This document shows positions 34,101-46,011 of a stretch of DNA of 64,000 nt, one piece after another. This DNA is from Adineta ricciae (Eukaryota > Rotifera > Eurotatoria > Adinetida > Adinetidae). Below the pieces are notes generated by a model. The model was not told the origin of the DNA. It did not search any database and saw only the letters and a program-made list of their open reading frames with translations. The stretch's first letter is position 1, and every line of letters begins with the position of its first letter. The stretch is from NCBI GenBank assembly GCA_905250025.1, contig CAJNOJ010000362.1, forward strand, positions 25,289 to 89,288, in the 5' to 3' direction. The translations under genes were made by a program, and so were the position numbers.

Positions 34101-34580
34101 GCTCTACATGATCTAAATAACGATAATAATTTAGACATTATTATTGGTTCACCTTCATCAAATGAAATCTATGGTCTAATGGGAAATGGAAAAGGAAAAT
34201 TTCATGTACAAATTCTATATNATACCATTTCCATTTTATATCAATATAAGAATGGAACGTTTCATTTTAATGAGCAAATTGTTATCGAAACAGCAGTTTT
34301 ATCATTAAATTCAGAATCTATCGCTCTACATGATCTAAATAACGATAATCATTTAGACATTATTATTGGTTCACCTTCATCAAATGAAATCTATGGTCTA
34401 ATGGGAAATGGAAAAGGAGAATTTCATGCACAAATTCTATATCCGAATAAACTCGATGATTCTTCAAATAACATCAATGTTGACACTTGTCAAAATATTA
34501 TTAATGCGAATGCTGTGTCTAATATGTTATATATTCTTTTAAAACCGTGTCAATGTCTAACAGATCAGATCGCGTCTTAA
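31172..34580 (+). CDS. Modular membrane protein, 3' part with FG-GAP/VCBS repeats
   Basis: The first exon follows an acceptor (gttgacag) near 31222. Exons run to 31883, then 31942-32936, 33002-33114 and 33169-34580. The sequence begins with the end of a cysteine module (CAPIYCSYSES, then a helix with GGIVLSLR). A full third module follows (TRLYIVLFISSLIILIFY, CSCSRIAST, LSKFVSKEW, CTPSESLLASTLECFYDQLC, YYDQCSPLSCSYT). Then come a final helix (IVFIIMLLLSTLIGIITF) and an ectodomain with at least six FG-GAP/VCBS-type calcium loops (DLNDDNQVD, DMNNDEQAD, DLNNDNTLD, DFDNDTCLD, DFDGDHQSD, DLNNDNNLD). These are beta-propeller blades as in integrin alpha. The N at 34221 duplicates 221 bp, an artefact that keeps the frame open. 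Confidence 0.78.
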
Positions 34581-34696
34581 ATCCTATGCTTTGATTTGTT
34601 TTGCATTATCACTCGTCATATCGGTATTTCTATAGAGTCCAAAAATACTTATACTTATTCCTTTGCTAATTGTCACTTTCAGTTCATTTATTTTCT

Positions 34697-36114
34697 TTAA
34701 TGGCCAATCTTTTCGCCACCGGTGATTAAAACTTTGCCCGAATGAAGCAGAGTAGCAGCGTGCGAAGCACGCGGGATGGATAGTTTTCCAGTAGGTTTCC
34801 ATGTACCCGTAGATGGGTCGTAGAGTTCTGATGTATCGCGATAGCCAGCACCTCCGTAACCAGCAGTAGCGAGAATTTGATTTGAATCGAGTAGAGTTGT
34901 AGTATGAGAAGATCGTGATTCCGTCATACCACTTGTATTACTCCATTTGCCAGTGGATGGATCATATATCTCACAATTAGATATAAAATTGTCATCGTTT
35001 ACGCCACCACTAACTAGAACGTTGCCGGAACTGAGTAGAACTGATGAATGACGTGCACGGGGAACCGATAAATTGGACGTTGGATGCCATTCGTTCATTT
35101 TTGAATTATATAGTTCCGAGCTAGGCGAATATCGAGCTGACTGAACGCCACCTGTGAGAAGAACTTCGCCTGAATTTAGTAATGTTGCAACTGAATTGTA
35201 ACGTGATACTTCTACCATTCTTGCAAGAGAAGTCCAAAGGCCTGTAGATGGATCATAGACTTCCGAAAAAGCACCATCACTAGCAACAAGTACTTTGCCC
35301 GACGGGAGTAAAGTTGCCGTGTGAGAAGAACGTGGTATCGTTAAATTTCCAGTAAAACTCCATTTGTCCGTATTCGGATCGTATAGTTCACAAGTAGCGA
35401 GAGCATTCTTTTCGAAAGTCACGCCGCCGACGACAAGAACGTGGCCAGAATTGAGTAAAGTGACTGTATGAAAAGATCGGGGCACTGCCATACTTCCAGC
35501 ACTGGACCATTGACCCGTTAATGGATCATAGATTTCAGAATGATTTGTATAACCAGTTAAACCTTCGCCGCCAGTGACAAGAACTTTACCGGATTTCAGC
35601 ACGGTTGCAGCATGTTGTTCCCGTCCTTGTGCTAAACTTCCCGTAACACTCCAGGTACCTGACGATGGATCATATATTTCCGATATGGCAATGATATTGG
35701 CAGAACGATCACCAGTATTCAATCGTGTTCGATATAAACGATTTGAAGAATAAATATTCGATTCAGCTCCATTGAAGAAGATACTAAATCGAGATGAACG
35801 TGATTTTCATTATCCTTCTCACTTCTTTTGAATGCAAGTACTCNGTCCTTGTGCTAAACTTCCCGTAACACTCCAGGTACCTGACGATGGATCATATATT
35901 TCCGATATGGCAATGATATTGGCAGAACGATCACCAGTATTCAATCGTGTTCGATATAAACGATTTGAAGAATAAATATTCGATTCAGCTCCATTGAAGA
36001 AGATACTAAATCGAGATGAACGTGATTTTCATTATCCTTCTCACTTCTTTTGAATGCAAGTACTCACATTGATATTATTATAAAGCATGGAACAAGATGA
36101 GTTATCGGTGTCAT
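34697..36114 (-). CDS. Secreted kelch-repeat protein (copy A)
   Basis: The main exon (34697 to about 36005) encodes about seven kelch motifs of some 49 residues (SEIYDPSTG.W..tG.l...R..HtatlL.sGkVLvtGG), enough for a six- or seven-bladed beta-propeller. The exon lacks an ATG. A first exon at 36114-36068 (MTPITHLVPCFIIISI) joins in phase through a GT-AG intron, and together they give a good signal peptide ending near FFNGA. The 221-bp repeat around the N at 35844 is an artefact that duplicates the 5' end of the main exon. The protein is probably extracellular with a binding role. It lies directly downstream of a KRE9/KNH-like gene on the same strand (about 170 bp), in both copies. Confidence 0.7.
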
Positions 36115-36219
36115 TGAAAAGCAAAATTTTATCGAAAGAAAAAAATGTATTTCAAGCCTTTTAACCATGATACAAGCAAAAAACACACACCATATTTCAA
36201 ATTTCTCACTATGACGACA

Positions 36220-36257
36220 CACAGTTTCTTTTCTTTTCTTTTCTTTTCTTTTCTTTT
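36220..36257. repeat. Microsatellite (TTTTC)n
   Basis: Tandem ttttc/tttct units between the kelch 5' end and the KRE9/KNH-like 3' end of copy A. The other copy (about 37570-37590) has only a T run, so the tract length differs between copies. Confidence 0.75.
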
Positions 36258-36284
36258 GACCTTGAAATCCACACACTCAGAGCC

Positions 36285-37097
36285 TTAGTATATAAAGGTA
36301 ATGAAAATAAAAAACGCGAACAAGTTCAATGCTAATGATTTCGAATTCGTCGATAGTATTGAGCATTTGCTTGGCGGAATCGATGCTGTTTCATTACTTG
36401 CTGGTTCTATAATAAATGAAAATGCTTGCCGGATATTCTTCAAAAGATTTCTTACCTGGAGTTGTCGTTGATGAAGAGATCAAATCTAAAGAGAGAAGAA
36501 AAAATAAAAGAAAGTGTAAACATGGACAACGAAGAAAAATGACACACCGATTGGATCCGATGTTGATGTTGTTGTCGTCGTTATTGATGTTGACGTAATC
36601 AAACCAAGTTCAACATTTGACTTCTGAGTCAAATTATTTCGTAAATACTTTAGAAACTTTGTACCCGTGTACAAGACCGAGGATGTATCTAACTGATTGT
36701 TTACTAAAGTGTCTACTATCATTCTTACGGTCGCATCCGAAACTTCCGCTGTCGCTGATGGTAGTAACGAAACTTTAACTAATGTTATCATCTTTTGTTG
36801 TATTTCATCATAGTAGGCTTGGAGGGAAAGGTACATAATTCTTGTTGGATCAACTTGAGCAGCTTTAGCTAAATCAAATATGATTGTTGTTTTGAAATAG
36901 TCACCGAGAGAAGAGGACGAATCATATGGGATGTCCAAATAGAGCTCTGCGGGTTGAATATAATCTTTATAAGGTGTTTTAAACAAACATCCTGAGACTA
37001 ATTCTGTAACCTGTGTATCAAATAATGACGGTGTTTCGTAATGTACTGGTATATAATGTGAAATAAATGAGTTGATACTATCGCCGAAAGTGATATC
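36285..37097 (-). CDS. KRE9/KNH-like surface protein, 3' fragment (copy A)
   Basis: Homologous to the last exons of the gene at 37616-41523, with a few percent difference. It is cut by the N at 37098 and ends at the stop at 36287-36285 after two small introns. It encodes the conserved LFKTPYKDYIQPAELYLDIP region, the Thr-rich linker and the hydrophobic tail. This is the partner of the kelch gene of copy A; the rest of its gene is not present. Confidence 0.6.
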
Positions 37098-37098
37098 N

Positions 37099-37463
37099 AT
37101 AGATTTCAGAATGATTTGTATAACCAGTTAAACCTTCGCCGCCAGTGACAAGAACTTTACCGGATTTTAGTACAGTTGCAGCGTGTTGTTCACGTCCTTG
37201 TGCTAAACTTCCCGTAACACTCCAGGTACCTGACGATGGATCATATATTTCCGATATGGCAATGATATTGGCAGAACGATCACCAGTATTCAATCGTGTT
37301 CGATATAAACGATTGGAAGAATAAATATTCGATTCAGCTCCATTGAAGAAGATACTAAATCGAGATGAACGTGATTTTCATTATTCTTCTCGCTTCTTTT
37401 GAATGCAAGTACTCACATTGATATTATTATAAAGCATGGAACAAGATGAGTTATCGGTGTCAT
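37099..37463 (-). CDS. Kelch-repeat protein, 5' fragment (copy B)
   Basis: ATG at 37463, first exon with signal peptide, intron, and the first one and a half kelch repeats, then cut by the N at 37098. Nearly identical to the kelch gene start at 36114. It confirms the two-exon start and shows the same order relative to the KRE9/KNH-like gene. Confidence 0.6.
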
Positions 37464-37615
37464 TGAAAAGTAAAATTTTAGCGAAAGGAAAAAAATGTAT
37501 TTCAAGCCTTTTAACCATGATGCAAGGAAAAAACACGTCATATTTCAAATTTCTCATGATGATGACACGCAGTTTATTTCTTTTTTTTGACCTTGAAATC
37601 CATGCACTCAGAGCC

Positions 37616-40600
37616 TTAGTATATAAAGGTAATGAAAATAGAAAACGCGAACAAGTTCAGTGTTGATGATTTCGAATTCGTCGATAGTACTGAGCATTTG
37701 CTTGATGGGATCGATGCTGTTTCATTACTTGCTGGTTCTATAATGAATGAAAATGTTTGCCGGATATTCTTCCAAAGATTTCTTACCTGGACTTGTCGTT
37801 GATGAAAAGACCAAATCTAAAGAGAGAAGAAAGAATGAAAGTGCGAACATGGATAACGAAGAAAAATGACACACCGATTGGATCTGATGCTGTTGTTGTT
37901 GTTGTTGTCGTCGTTATTGATGTTGACGTAAGCAAACCAAGTTCAACATTTGACTTCTGAGTCAAATTATTTCGTAAATACTTTAGAAACTTTGTACTCG
38001 TGTACAAGACCGAGGATGTATCCAACTGATTGTTTACTAAAGTGTCTACCATCATTCTTACGGTCGCATCCGAAACTTCTGCTGTCGCTGATGGTAGTAA
38101 CGAAACTTTAACTAATGTTATCGTCTTTTGTTGTATTACATCATAGTAGGCTTGGAGGAAAAGGTACATAATTCTTGTTGGATCAACTTGAGCAGCTTTA
38201 GCTACATCAAATATGATTGTTGTTTTGAAATAGTCACCGAGAGAAGAGGACGAATCATATGGGATGTCCAAATAGAGCTCTGCGGGTTGAATATAATCAT
38301 TATGAGGTGTTTTAAACAAACATCCTGAGACTAATTCTGTAACCTGTGTATCAAATAATGACGGTGTTTCGTAATGTACTGGTATATAATGTGAAATAAA
38401 TGAGTTGATACTATCGCCGAAAGTGATATCAAAAGTCACCAACGTTTTGCGTATACCAAATTGAACATGATATTGTGATAGATGCTCAGTACTGCATGCA
38501 TCCGACGGGTAAGACCAATGATATANAGGTGTTTTAAACAAACATCCTGAGACTAATTCTGTAACCTGTGTATCAAATAATGACGGTGTTTCGTAATGTA
38601 CTGGTATATAATGTGAAATAAATGAGTTGATACTATCGCCGAAAGTGATATCAAAAGTCACCAACGTTTTGCGTATACCAAATTGAACATGATATTGTGA
38701 TAGATGCTCAGTACTGCATGCATCCGACGGGTAAGACCAATGATATAACGAAGGTTTGTTACTATTATAATCGTACGTATTTGAATAAAGTGCAGCAAAT
38801 GGTGGGTATTGAAATAGAGTTTCTAATCGGAGAAAACCTTCGGTTCTAATAGCCACATCAAATACCACCGCTGACATTCTCAAGCGTGGCTGAAGAGCGA
38901 CATCAACTACAACTCGTGCTTTAAAGTCGCCTTTCACTGGATAATACGATTGTGATAATGTTATTGATTGTACAGGTGTGATCTTTGTACCAACAATATA
39001 TAACTGTAAAACTGTGTTCAATTGATATCTAACACCAGTAGATAAACGTCCTAATGAGTTTAGTTCAATCGAGTATGGTAATTCCAAGTCAAGAAAACAA
39101 CCATAATCGAATGATATACCAGCGAGTGAGAAAGTGAATCCCAGCAAAGTAAAAGTATTCAGATATTTGTTACCAGAAGTTTGATAAATATAATTCGCTG
39201 ATAACAGCAGTTCGAGATTAACAGTTGCAGTCGATTGAAATTTGATATTCATATCAGTGAGAGAACCGAGATTAGCGCTGAGATCTAAATGTACAATACT
39301 GTAATCATACACCATATAACAATTAGTACATGTTAAATCAATAGACATGGCTTGACCATCATTACACAATCGTGCAACGGTTGGGTTATTATTTGTGTCA
39401 CAGCCAGCGTGAAGTAAGGAAATTTGACTAGTTGCACGATCTTGCTGTGCATTGTAATTCCATCCTCCAGTTCTGTGAACTGGAAGTTGAAAATGTGATC
39501 CTTCAACAGAGCAAGTTGACAAAATATCATACCAACTGCACCAATCAAATTCATAGTAATAACCGAATACGGATGTTTCAACTGTTATGACATGATTGCA
39601 TACGCCTGTCGATACACTTTGACAATGTGATAGAACCGATTCCGGATCTTTTGCTAATGGTAGACTTTGTCTTAACTTAATGCAAAAGTTACTAGCAGAT
39701 TTGGAGTCGAAATTTTTCGCTATCCATTTTATGCTAACGGTGTCACCTGGAGAGAACTGATCGTCTGTAGTTGGTAAAAGAGGAACTAAATATGGACTGG
39801 TAGGTACGTAAAAACGAGTCGATTCACTTGAATAAGTATCTAAACAATAGAACAAAGATTATCAATCAGTCAGCGTTGATTTCATCAGAGGAAAGTATTG
39901 TTGTTACTCACCGACCAAAGTATTAATCCATGAGCAATGAGACCAATCAAGACTGAAATAATATTGATCATTGTTATCTGCTACGTCGATATTTGTTGGT
40001 ATAGTAAATTGGTAGAAACCTTTTGATGGCGATACCCACGCATATGCAACTGTTGAATCGGGTCCCAATCTTTCGCGATTCAATAGCAATTTAACTGTGA
40101 TACCTGATGGAAAACTTGCTCTTTGTACTGCCCATTGAATGAGAACAGTATCACCCGGAAAGTGTATCGAATGATATACTGGATTACCTTGAGTAATCGA
40201 AATGACAGGTGCAGTAGGTATTCGAAAGTGATTTGTCGAATGCAAATAAGGAATGCCACAGTTCCACCAGAAAAAGTCAACGAAATAAGTCTCACGTGTA
40301 GATATTTCTAGCACTGACGGTATAATCAGATGTGCAGAGTATCGTGTAACAGGAATGTTCCATGTCACGATATCTGCAGCTAGACCAATTATACGTGTAC
40401 GTTTCAGTATTACTTCAAACACTTTAGATTTATCGAAATCGCTGTTTAACGACCAGGCCAGGTCTATTTGTTGGCCTGGATAGAAGATCTGATCAGTATA
40501 GGGTTGTCTAGTGATGTATACCGAATCGGAATCACAGATTGACCACCACCTTCCGTTCGACGTCGAGTTTTCTGTTGTTGTTAAGTTTTGTGCCAATGGT

Positions 40601-41523
40601 ACAGTCGTCGTCGTGGTTGTTTCTTGTACCGTGTTTGTACTAGTAAAAGTTGTAGTGCTCGAAGCTGGTTTGTTTCCTGATGGTGCTTCTTGTACAGCTA
40701 TCATTTGAAGGGACAGTTTTTCGAAACAAACAACTGGTGTGATGCCTGTGTCATTGGTGACGCCGACAGTTATTTCATTGTCAGCTAATATGAAAGTATT
40801 TGGTATCAATTTCTTCATAATTAGAATAAGTTTCCCTGTTGTTGAGTTCNCCGTGTTTGTACTAGTAAAAGTTGTAGTGCTCGAAGCTGGTTTGTTTCCT
40901 GATGGTGCTTCTTGTACAGCTATCATTTGAAGGGACAGTTTTTCGAAACAAACAACTGGTGTGATGCCTGTGTCATTGGTGACGCCGACAGTTATTTCAT
41001 TGTCAGCTAATATGAAAGTATTTGGTATCAATTTCTTCATAATTAGAATAAGTTTCCCTGTTGTTGAGTTCGTGCAATTCCATTCTTTTCCTCCATTAAC
41101 ATACTGAACATTCGTGTCAAGCCATTGGTTGTATGTATAAGCGCTGTTGACTGCCGTATCGAAAATCATCTTTATTGTAGACTGAAGACATATAACAGAT
41201 TGTAGTGATTCGATGAGATTGAGTGCAATGCATGCAGTTTGATTTAATTTTGTTGTCGCATTCAGTTCAAGAGATTTCAATTGATCAATGACCATATGAG
41301 ACGATGAGCTCGCTGTACTTCTCGATTTCGTTTGAAGATCTTGTTTCGTAACTGTTAATTTCTGTTCTACCACATCAGTGTGCAATGGTAAACCAGTGCG
41401 CGAGTCCGTGCTTACACCATCGGATGCTTGAAATAGTGTATTGAAAGTTGGACGTGCACAAGAACTGATGTGAATCGCATTGAGGATCACAAAAAGACAG
41501 TAGAAATGTCTTGTTAATCTCAT
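37616..41523 (-). CDS. KRE9/KNH-like, probably GPI-anchored surface protein
   Basis: ATG at 41523; residues 1-23 are a signal peptide (MRLTRHFYCLFVILNAIHIS). An N-terminal domain of about 250 aa is followed by a Thr-rich stalk. Three Ig-like modules each contain an 'FxPGxxxxxxW' block (FYPGQQIDLAW, HFPGDTVLIQW, FSPGDTVSIKW), which resembles the Ser-Thr-rich KRE9/KNH domain of fungi. A large beta-rich C-terminal region and another Thr run follow. An intron at 39911-39840 splits the coding sequence. Near the end, small introns lead to a tail ...NLFAFSIFITFIY then stop (37618-37616), a hydrophobic terminus as in GPI-anchored proteins. The 221-bp repeats at Ns 38526 and 40850 are artefacts inside the gene. 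A TATA box lies about 50 bp upstream. Confidence 0.65.
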
Positions 41524-41570
41524 GGTATCGTGATTTGATTTTTGAAAGTGAAAGCGATGAAATATGTGGG

Positions 41571-41578
41571 ATTTATAT
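41571..41578 (-). promoter_or_regulatory. TATA box of KRE9/KNH-like gene
   Basis: ATATAAAT on the minus strand, about 50 bp upstream of the ATG at 41523. Conserved at the other copy (43310-43318). Confidence 0.45.
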
Positions 41579-41769
41579 GCTGACAACGAAACAAACTGCG
41601 TTGTTGTCAGTGAGAAATTTTCTAACCTTTTAAACTGTTTAAATACTGAAGAACGAAAAGGTACAGCAAGCATTTCGATGAAATTTTATGTCTCGAGAGG
41701 TGAAATGCGTCACAAAAATTCTTTTAAGTGCTTTATTCGTTAGCGATGTTTGAAAGTTAGACGTTGATC

Positions 41770-42085
41770 CAAGGGGGAAACAGCGGATTAGGAATTTTAA
41801 TAATCATCTAATCACTCATAATCAATAGTAATCGCATATAATCATTTCTAATCAACACTAATCACTTCTAATCAATACTAATCATCTATAATCAATTGAA
41901 GTCGTTTAAATTTGACAGAGAGACTTTATTAAGCACACGGTTCTTTTCTGTGAAAGCATGGGTTAATATCAAGGGGGGAACAGCGGATTAGGAGTTTAAA
42001 AAATCATCTAATCACTCATAATCAATACTAATCACATATAATCAATATAATCAACATTAATCAATAATCCGCTGTTTCCCCCTTG
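41770..42085. mobile_element. hAT-like MITE with internal third terminus
   Basis: Terminal inverted repeats of about 21 bp begin CAAGGGGGAAACAGCGGA. They are flanked by an 8-bp direct duplication CGTTGATC (41762-41769 and 42086-42093). The inside is made of short irregular 'taatca' units and has no ORF. A second left-terminus-like sequence starts at 41970, so the element looks like two overlapping copies. The allelic segment near 43495-43510 has no insertion. The 8-bp duplication and CA start fit the hAT superfamily. Confidence 0.75.
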
Positions 42086-42184
42086 CGTTGATCCGATCAT
42101 AAGAGTTTATGTGAAAATATTTTTCTTCTTTTTCTTTTATTTTTTGAATCGAAATGCGTCTTATTTCGTCACACTCAATACAAG

Positions 42185-42588
42185 TTATGAACTTTGATCG
42201 GATTGAAATAATTTCGTTAATGTCTCTTGCAACGGCACTAGTTCTCTACCAAGGATTTGTTGTAGAAGAGGATCAACGACAGCGGCTTCTCCTCTTTCCA
42301 ATGCTTTGAAAGTCGTCGACCATTTTCGTAAAAAATCTTCATCACCAATCGAATAAGGCGGCGTTGTATGTGGTTGTTTGTGTTGTTCAACATAATCGTT
42401 AACAGAGACGACTCGAAAAGTGATTGGGCGTTGAAGAATCTTTGCAAATATCTCACTAACACCTGAAATCGTGATCGATGTTGAACCGGTAAGTAGCAAC
42501 GTTTCTTGTTCATATCCACCCTATATTAATTTTCAATAAATATGTAAACATGACAATCCTATCGCACTCACCTTCGCCATCAATTTTG
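42185..42588 (-). CDS. NmrA-like NAD(P)-binding protein, 3' part (copy A)
   Basis: Exon 2 (42520-42185) and the last bases of exon 1 (42588-42572), homologous to the complete copy at 43596-44573. The N at 42589 cuts it. The matching 5' part is at 45585-46011, so the gene is split by interleaved sequence of the other copy. It encodes the C-terminal substrate-binding half (LTGSTSITISGVSEIFAKIL to FQSDQSS). Confidence 0.7.
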
Positions 42589-42589
42589 N

Positions 42590-43262
42590 CCGTGTTTGTA
42601 CTAGTAAAAGTTGTAGTGCTCGAAGCTGGTTTGTTTCCTGATGGTGCTTCTTGTACAGCTATCATTTGAAGGGACAGTTTTTCGAAACAAACAACTGGTG
42701 TGATGCCTGTATCATTAGTGACGTCGACAGTTATTTCATTGTCAGCTAATATGAAAGTATTTGGTATCAATTTCTTCATAATTAGAATAGGTTTCCCTGT
42801 TGTTGAGTTCGTGCAATTCCATTCTTTTCCTCCATTAACATACTGAACACTCGTGTCAAGCCATTGCTTGTATGTATAAGCGCTGTTGACTGCCGTATCG
42901 AAAATCATCTTTATTGTAGACTGAAGACATATAACAGATTGTAATGATTCGATGAGATTGAGTGCAATGCATGCAGTTTGGTTTAATTTTGTTGTCGCAT
43001 TCAGTTCAAGAGATTTCAATTGATCAATGACCATATGAGACGATGAGCTCGCTGTACTTCTCGATTTCGCTTGAAGATCTTGTTTCGTAACTGTTAATTT
43101 CTGTTCTACCATATCAGTGTGCAATGGTAAACCAGTGCGCGAGTCCGTACTTACACCATCGGATGCTTGAAATAGTGTATTGAAAGTTGGACGTGCACAA
43201 GAACTGATGTGAATCCCATTGAGGATCACAAAAAGACAGTAGAAATGTCTTGTTAATCTCAT
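42590..43262 (-). CDS. KRE9/KNH-like surface protein, 5' fragment (copy B)
   Basis: ATG at 43262; same signal peptide and N-terminal domain as the gene starting at 41523, with scattered substitutions. Cut by the N at 42589 in the Thr-rich stalk. Its TATA box is at 43310-43318. Confidence 0.65.
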
Positions 43263-43595
43263 GGTATCGTGATTTGATTTTTGAAAGTGAAAGCGATGAA
43301 ATATGTGGGATTTATATACTGGCAACGAAACAAACTGCGTTGTTGTCAGTGAGAAATTTACCAACCTTTTAAACTGTTGAAATATTGAAAAAAAAAGGTA
43401 CAGCAAGCATTTCGATGAAATTTTATGTCTCGAGAGATGAAATGCGTCACAAAAATTCTTTTAAGTGCTTTATTCGTTAACAATGTTTGAATGTTAGATG
43501 TTGGCCGAACCATAAAAGAATTTACGTGTGTAAATATTTTTCTTCTTCTTTTTTCAAAATCAAAATACGTCTTATCCCGTCATACTCAATACAAA

Positions 43596-44573
43596 TTATG
43601 AATTTTCATCGGATTGAAATAGTTTCGTTAAAGTATTTTTTAACGGCACTAGTTCTCTACCAAGGATCTGTTGTAGAAGAGGATCAACGACAGCTGCCTC
43701 CTCTCTTTCCAATGCCTTGAAAGTCGTCGCCCACTTTCGTAAAAAATCTTCATCGCCAGTTGGATAAGGTGGTGTTGAATGTGGTTGTTTGTGTTGTTCA
43801 ACATAATCGTTAACAGAGACGACTCGAAAAGTGATTGGGCGTTGAAGAATCTTTGCAAATATCTCACTAACACCTGAAATCGTGATCGATGTTGAACCGG
43901 TAAGTAGCAAAGTTTCTTGTTCATATCCGCCCTATATTAATTTTCAATAAATATGTAAACATGACAATCCTATCACACTCACCTTTGCCATCAATTTTGC
44001 AGTTCCTTCACCAAGATCATCGATACATACCCAAGCAATCGGACCGTCACCTGGGACGCATACTTCGTGATCGTTTACATGATTAAAAAAGCCAGTATAC
44101 AGTGAATAACTTTCCGAGTATAGACCTTCGCGTAATATCGTATATGTTAAGCCACTTTTCTTCAGATATGCTTCTGTATCGAGATGAGCTTGCATGACAT
44201 GAGCCACACTATCGATCAGATGACCTTGTGTATCAGTACCAAACATGAGAGAAGTATAATAGACATGTTTAACATTTGCTCGTTTCGCTGCATCGATGGC
44301 GATGACATGATGTTTGACACGAAATTCATGTTCAATACTGGGCACTGAGACGAGCAGTAATCTTTCAGCATCTTTGAAAGCAATGTCTAAGAGTTCAGGT
44401 TTACTGAAATCACCCTCACGAATTTCGACATTGGAAGAGGTAATTTCGGGTGGAATTTTCGATGTATTACGAACCATAACCGCGATGTCAGAAGCTGGTA
44501 CAAGATCAAGAAGATGTCTGAACACTTTCGATCCTAACTGACCAGTGACGCCCGTGAGAACAAACTTCACCAT
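43596..44573 (-). CDS. NmrA-like NAD(P)-binding oxidoreductase, complete (copy B)
   Basis: Exons 44573-43983 and 43931-43596 with a 51-bp intron; 308 aa. Residues 1-about 160 form a Rossmann fold with the atypical glycine loop FVLTGVTGQLGSKVF, then IAVMVRN (cofactor phosphate side) and VEIREGDFSKPELL. HVYYTSLMFG and YLKKSGLTYTILREGLYSE follow, in the pattern of NmrA/QOR2-type atypical short-chain dehydrogenases. This group lacks a standard Tyr-x3-Lys triad and often acts as redox sensor or quinone reductase. The C-terminal half ends in FQSDENS. The substrate is not evident. The intron is in the same place in copy A. Confidence 0.8.
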
Positions 44574-45438
44574 GTTGCACGTGTGTATAGTTATCGACGA
44601 AAATGAATGAATCGACCGCGTGTCTCGAAAAAAGAAAAGAAAGAAGAGCTAGAGAAAGAATAGACGATCAATCGGACGGGCCATTAGTGCATTGTAAGTA
44701 CATCGTTACATAGAATTAAAAATTGCATCGTCATCTTCTATTACAAACTGTACTGGAATTAAAAAAGACATACAGTCACATGTTTAATGAAGTCACTAAA
44801 TCTAAAACTAGGTACGATGTAGTGTTAATCGTAAAAGCCCTTTCTGCTTCTTGTTCAAAATTAAATTCATCGTACTGTAATTCTTGTGAATCGTTGCGTC
44901 ATATATTTGATGTCCGAAGTACGATAAAATCACTGTAATGCTTATTGTAATTATCCATACTTTCGTACACGACACCGATCGAATGATATCAGTGAGCAAG
45001 TTGCAAACAATGCTCCTTAATTTTTGACTGTATATTTGAATAAATCGGTAATGCATGTCCTTTTCAAATCTTTAACACTAAACTGTATTTGTTTGGGTAT
45101 ATAATTATATACGAATCCGTCATCAGCATGTGACTTCTCATAAGGAATATGTACTGGCCTTATGACGTTGCATTTTGTTCACGTTTTTATGAATTAAACT
45201 TGAGCTGAAAAGTGTATCACACATCCAATTATCTGAACTTTCATTTTGAATTAAAAGATATCCGTCGAAAGTTTCGATTGTTAATTTACGTTCATAATTG
45301 CTGCAATAGACTAAGTCTAATTTTAGTAAAGATTTCGTCATTTACATGGAATCGTTCCGCGTAAAGAATAAATTCATACTTGCGACTGACTCTCCTTTTG
45401 TTTAGATTCAGTTAGGATACGATTAAGGATCATTTCTC
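44574..45438. other. Intergenic, duplicated at 46012-46835; no convincing gene
   Basis: Homologous to 46012-46835 with many small indels and substitutions. Short ORFs here are not kept between the copies (a 67-codon ORF at 45138-45341 loses its start and gains a stop in the other copy), so I see no coding sequence. Confidence 0.5.
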
Positions 45439-45583
45439 TCATTTCGGATCATAATTTCTCAAAATCAGTAACATTTCATTAACTGATTCCCGTTCAAGAG
45501 TACAAACATCATTCAACGCGCAATGTAGTCGATGGTGTCGAATGATCATTCTTTTCGTAGGATTTCGTTCAATGGAGTGTGAA
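45439..45583 (-). pseudogene. Fragment of the hypothetical gene at 46840-47634
   Basis: The last about 48 codons of that gene (ERNPTKRMIIRHHRLHCALN...), cut by the N at 45584. Nearly identical to 46850-46975. Confidence 0.4.
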
Positions 45584-45584
45584 N

Positions 45585-46011
45585 TTAAGCCACTTTTCTT
45601 CAGATATGCTTCCGTGTCGAGATGAGCTTGCATGACATGAGCCACACTATCGATCAGATGACCTTGTGTATCAGTACCAAACATGAGAGAAGTATAATAG
45701 ACATGTTTAACATTTGCTCGTTTCGCTGCATCGATGGCGATGACATGATGTTTGACACGAAATTCATGTTCAATACTGGGCACTGAGATGAGCAGTAATC
45801 TTTCAGCATCTTTGAATGCAATATCCAAGAGTTCGGGTTTACCGAAATCACCTTCGCGAACTTCAACATTGGAAGAGGCGATTTCGGGTGGAATCTTCGA
45901 TGTACTGCGAACTACAACGGCGATGTCAGAAGCTGGTACAAGATCAAGAAGATGTTTGAAGACTTTCGATCCTAACTGACCAGTGACGCCCGTGAGAACA
46001 AACTTCACCAT
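45585..46011 (-). CDS. NmrA-like protein, 5' part (copy A)
   Basis: ATG at 46011; residues 1-142 match the complete copy at 44573 with about 10 substitutions. Cut by the N at 45584, after AYLKKSGL. The 3' part of the same copy is probably 42185-42588, because those two pieces together complete one gene. Confidence 0.7.

Noticed and set aside
34222..34442. Extra FG-GAP blade by tandem duplication
   Set aside because: The 221-bp length is shared with unrelated N-flanking repeats, so it is an assembly overlap.
41797..42062. CRISPR-like array from the repeated 'taatca' units
   Set aside because: Units are short, irregular and lie inside a MITE; this is also a eukaryotic nuclear sequence.
44723..44938. 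71-codon plus-strand ORF (and its relative at 46132-46374)
   Set aside because: The two copies differ by frame-shifting indels and share no protein feature.
45138..45341. 67-codon ORF on the minus strand in the spacer upstream of the NmrA-like gene
   Set aside because: The homologous sequence at about 46565-46780 loses the ATG and gains a stop, so coding is not conserved.
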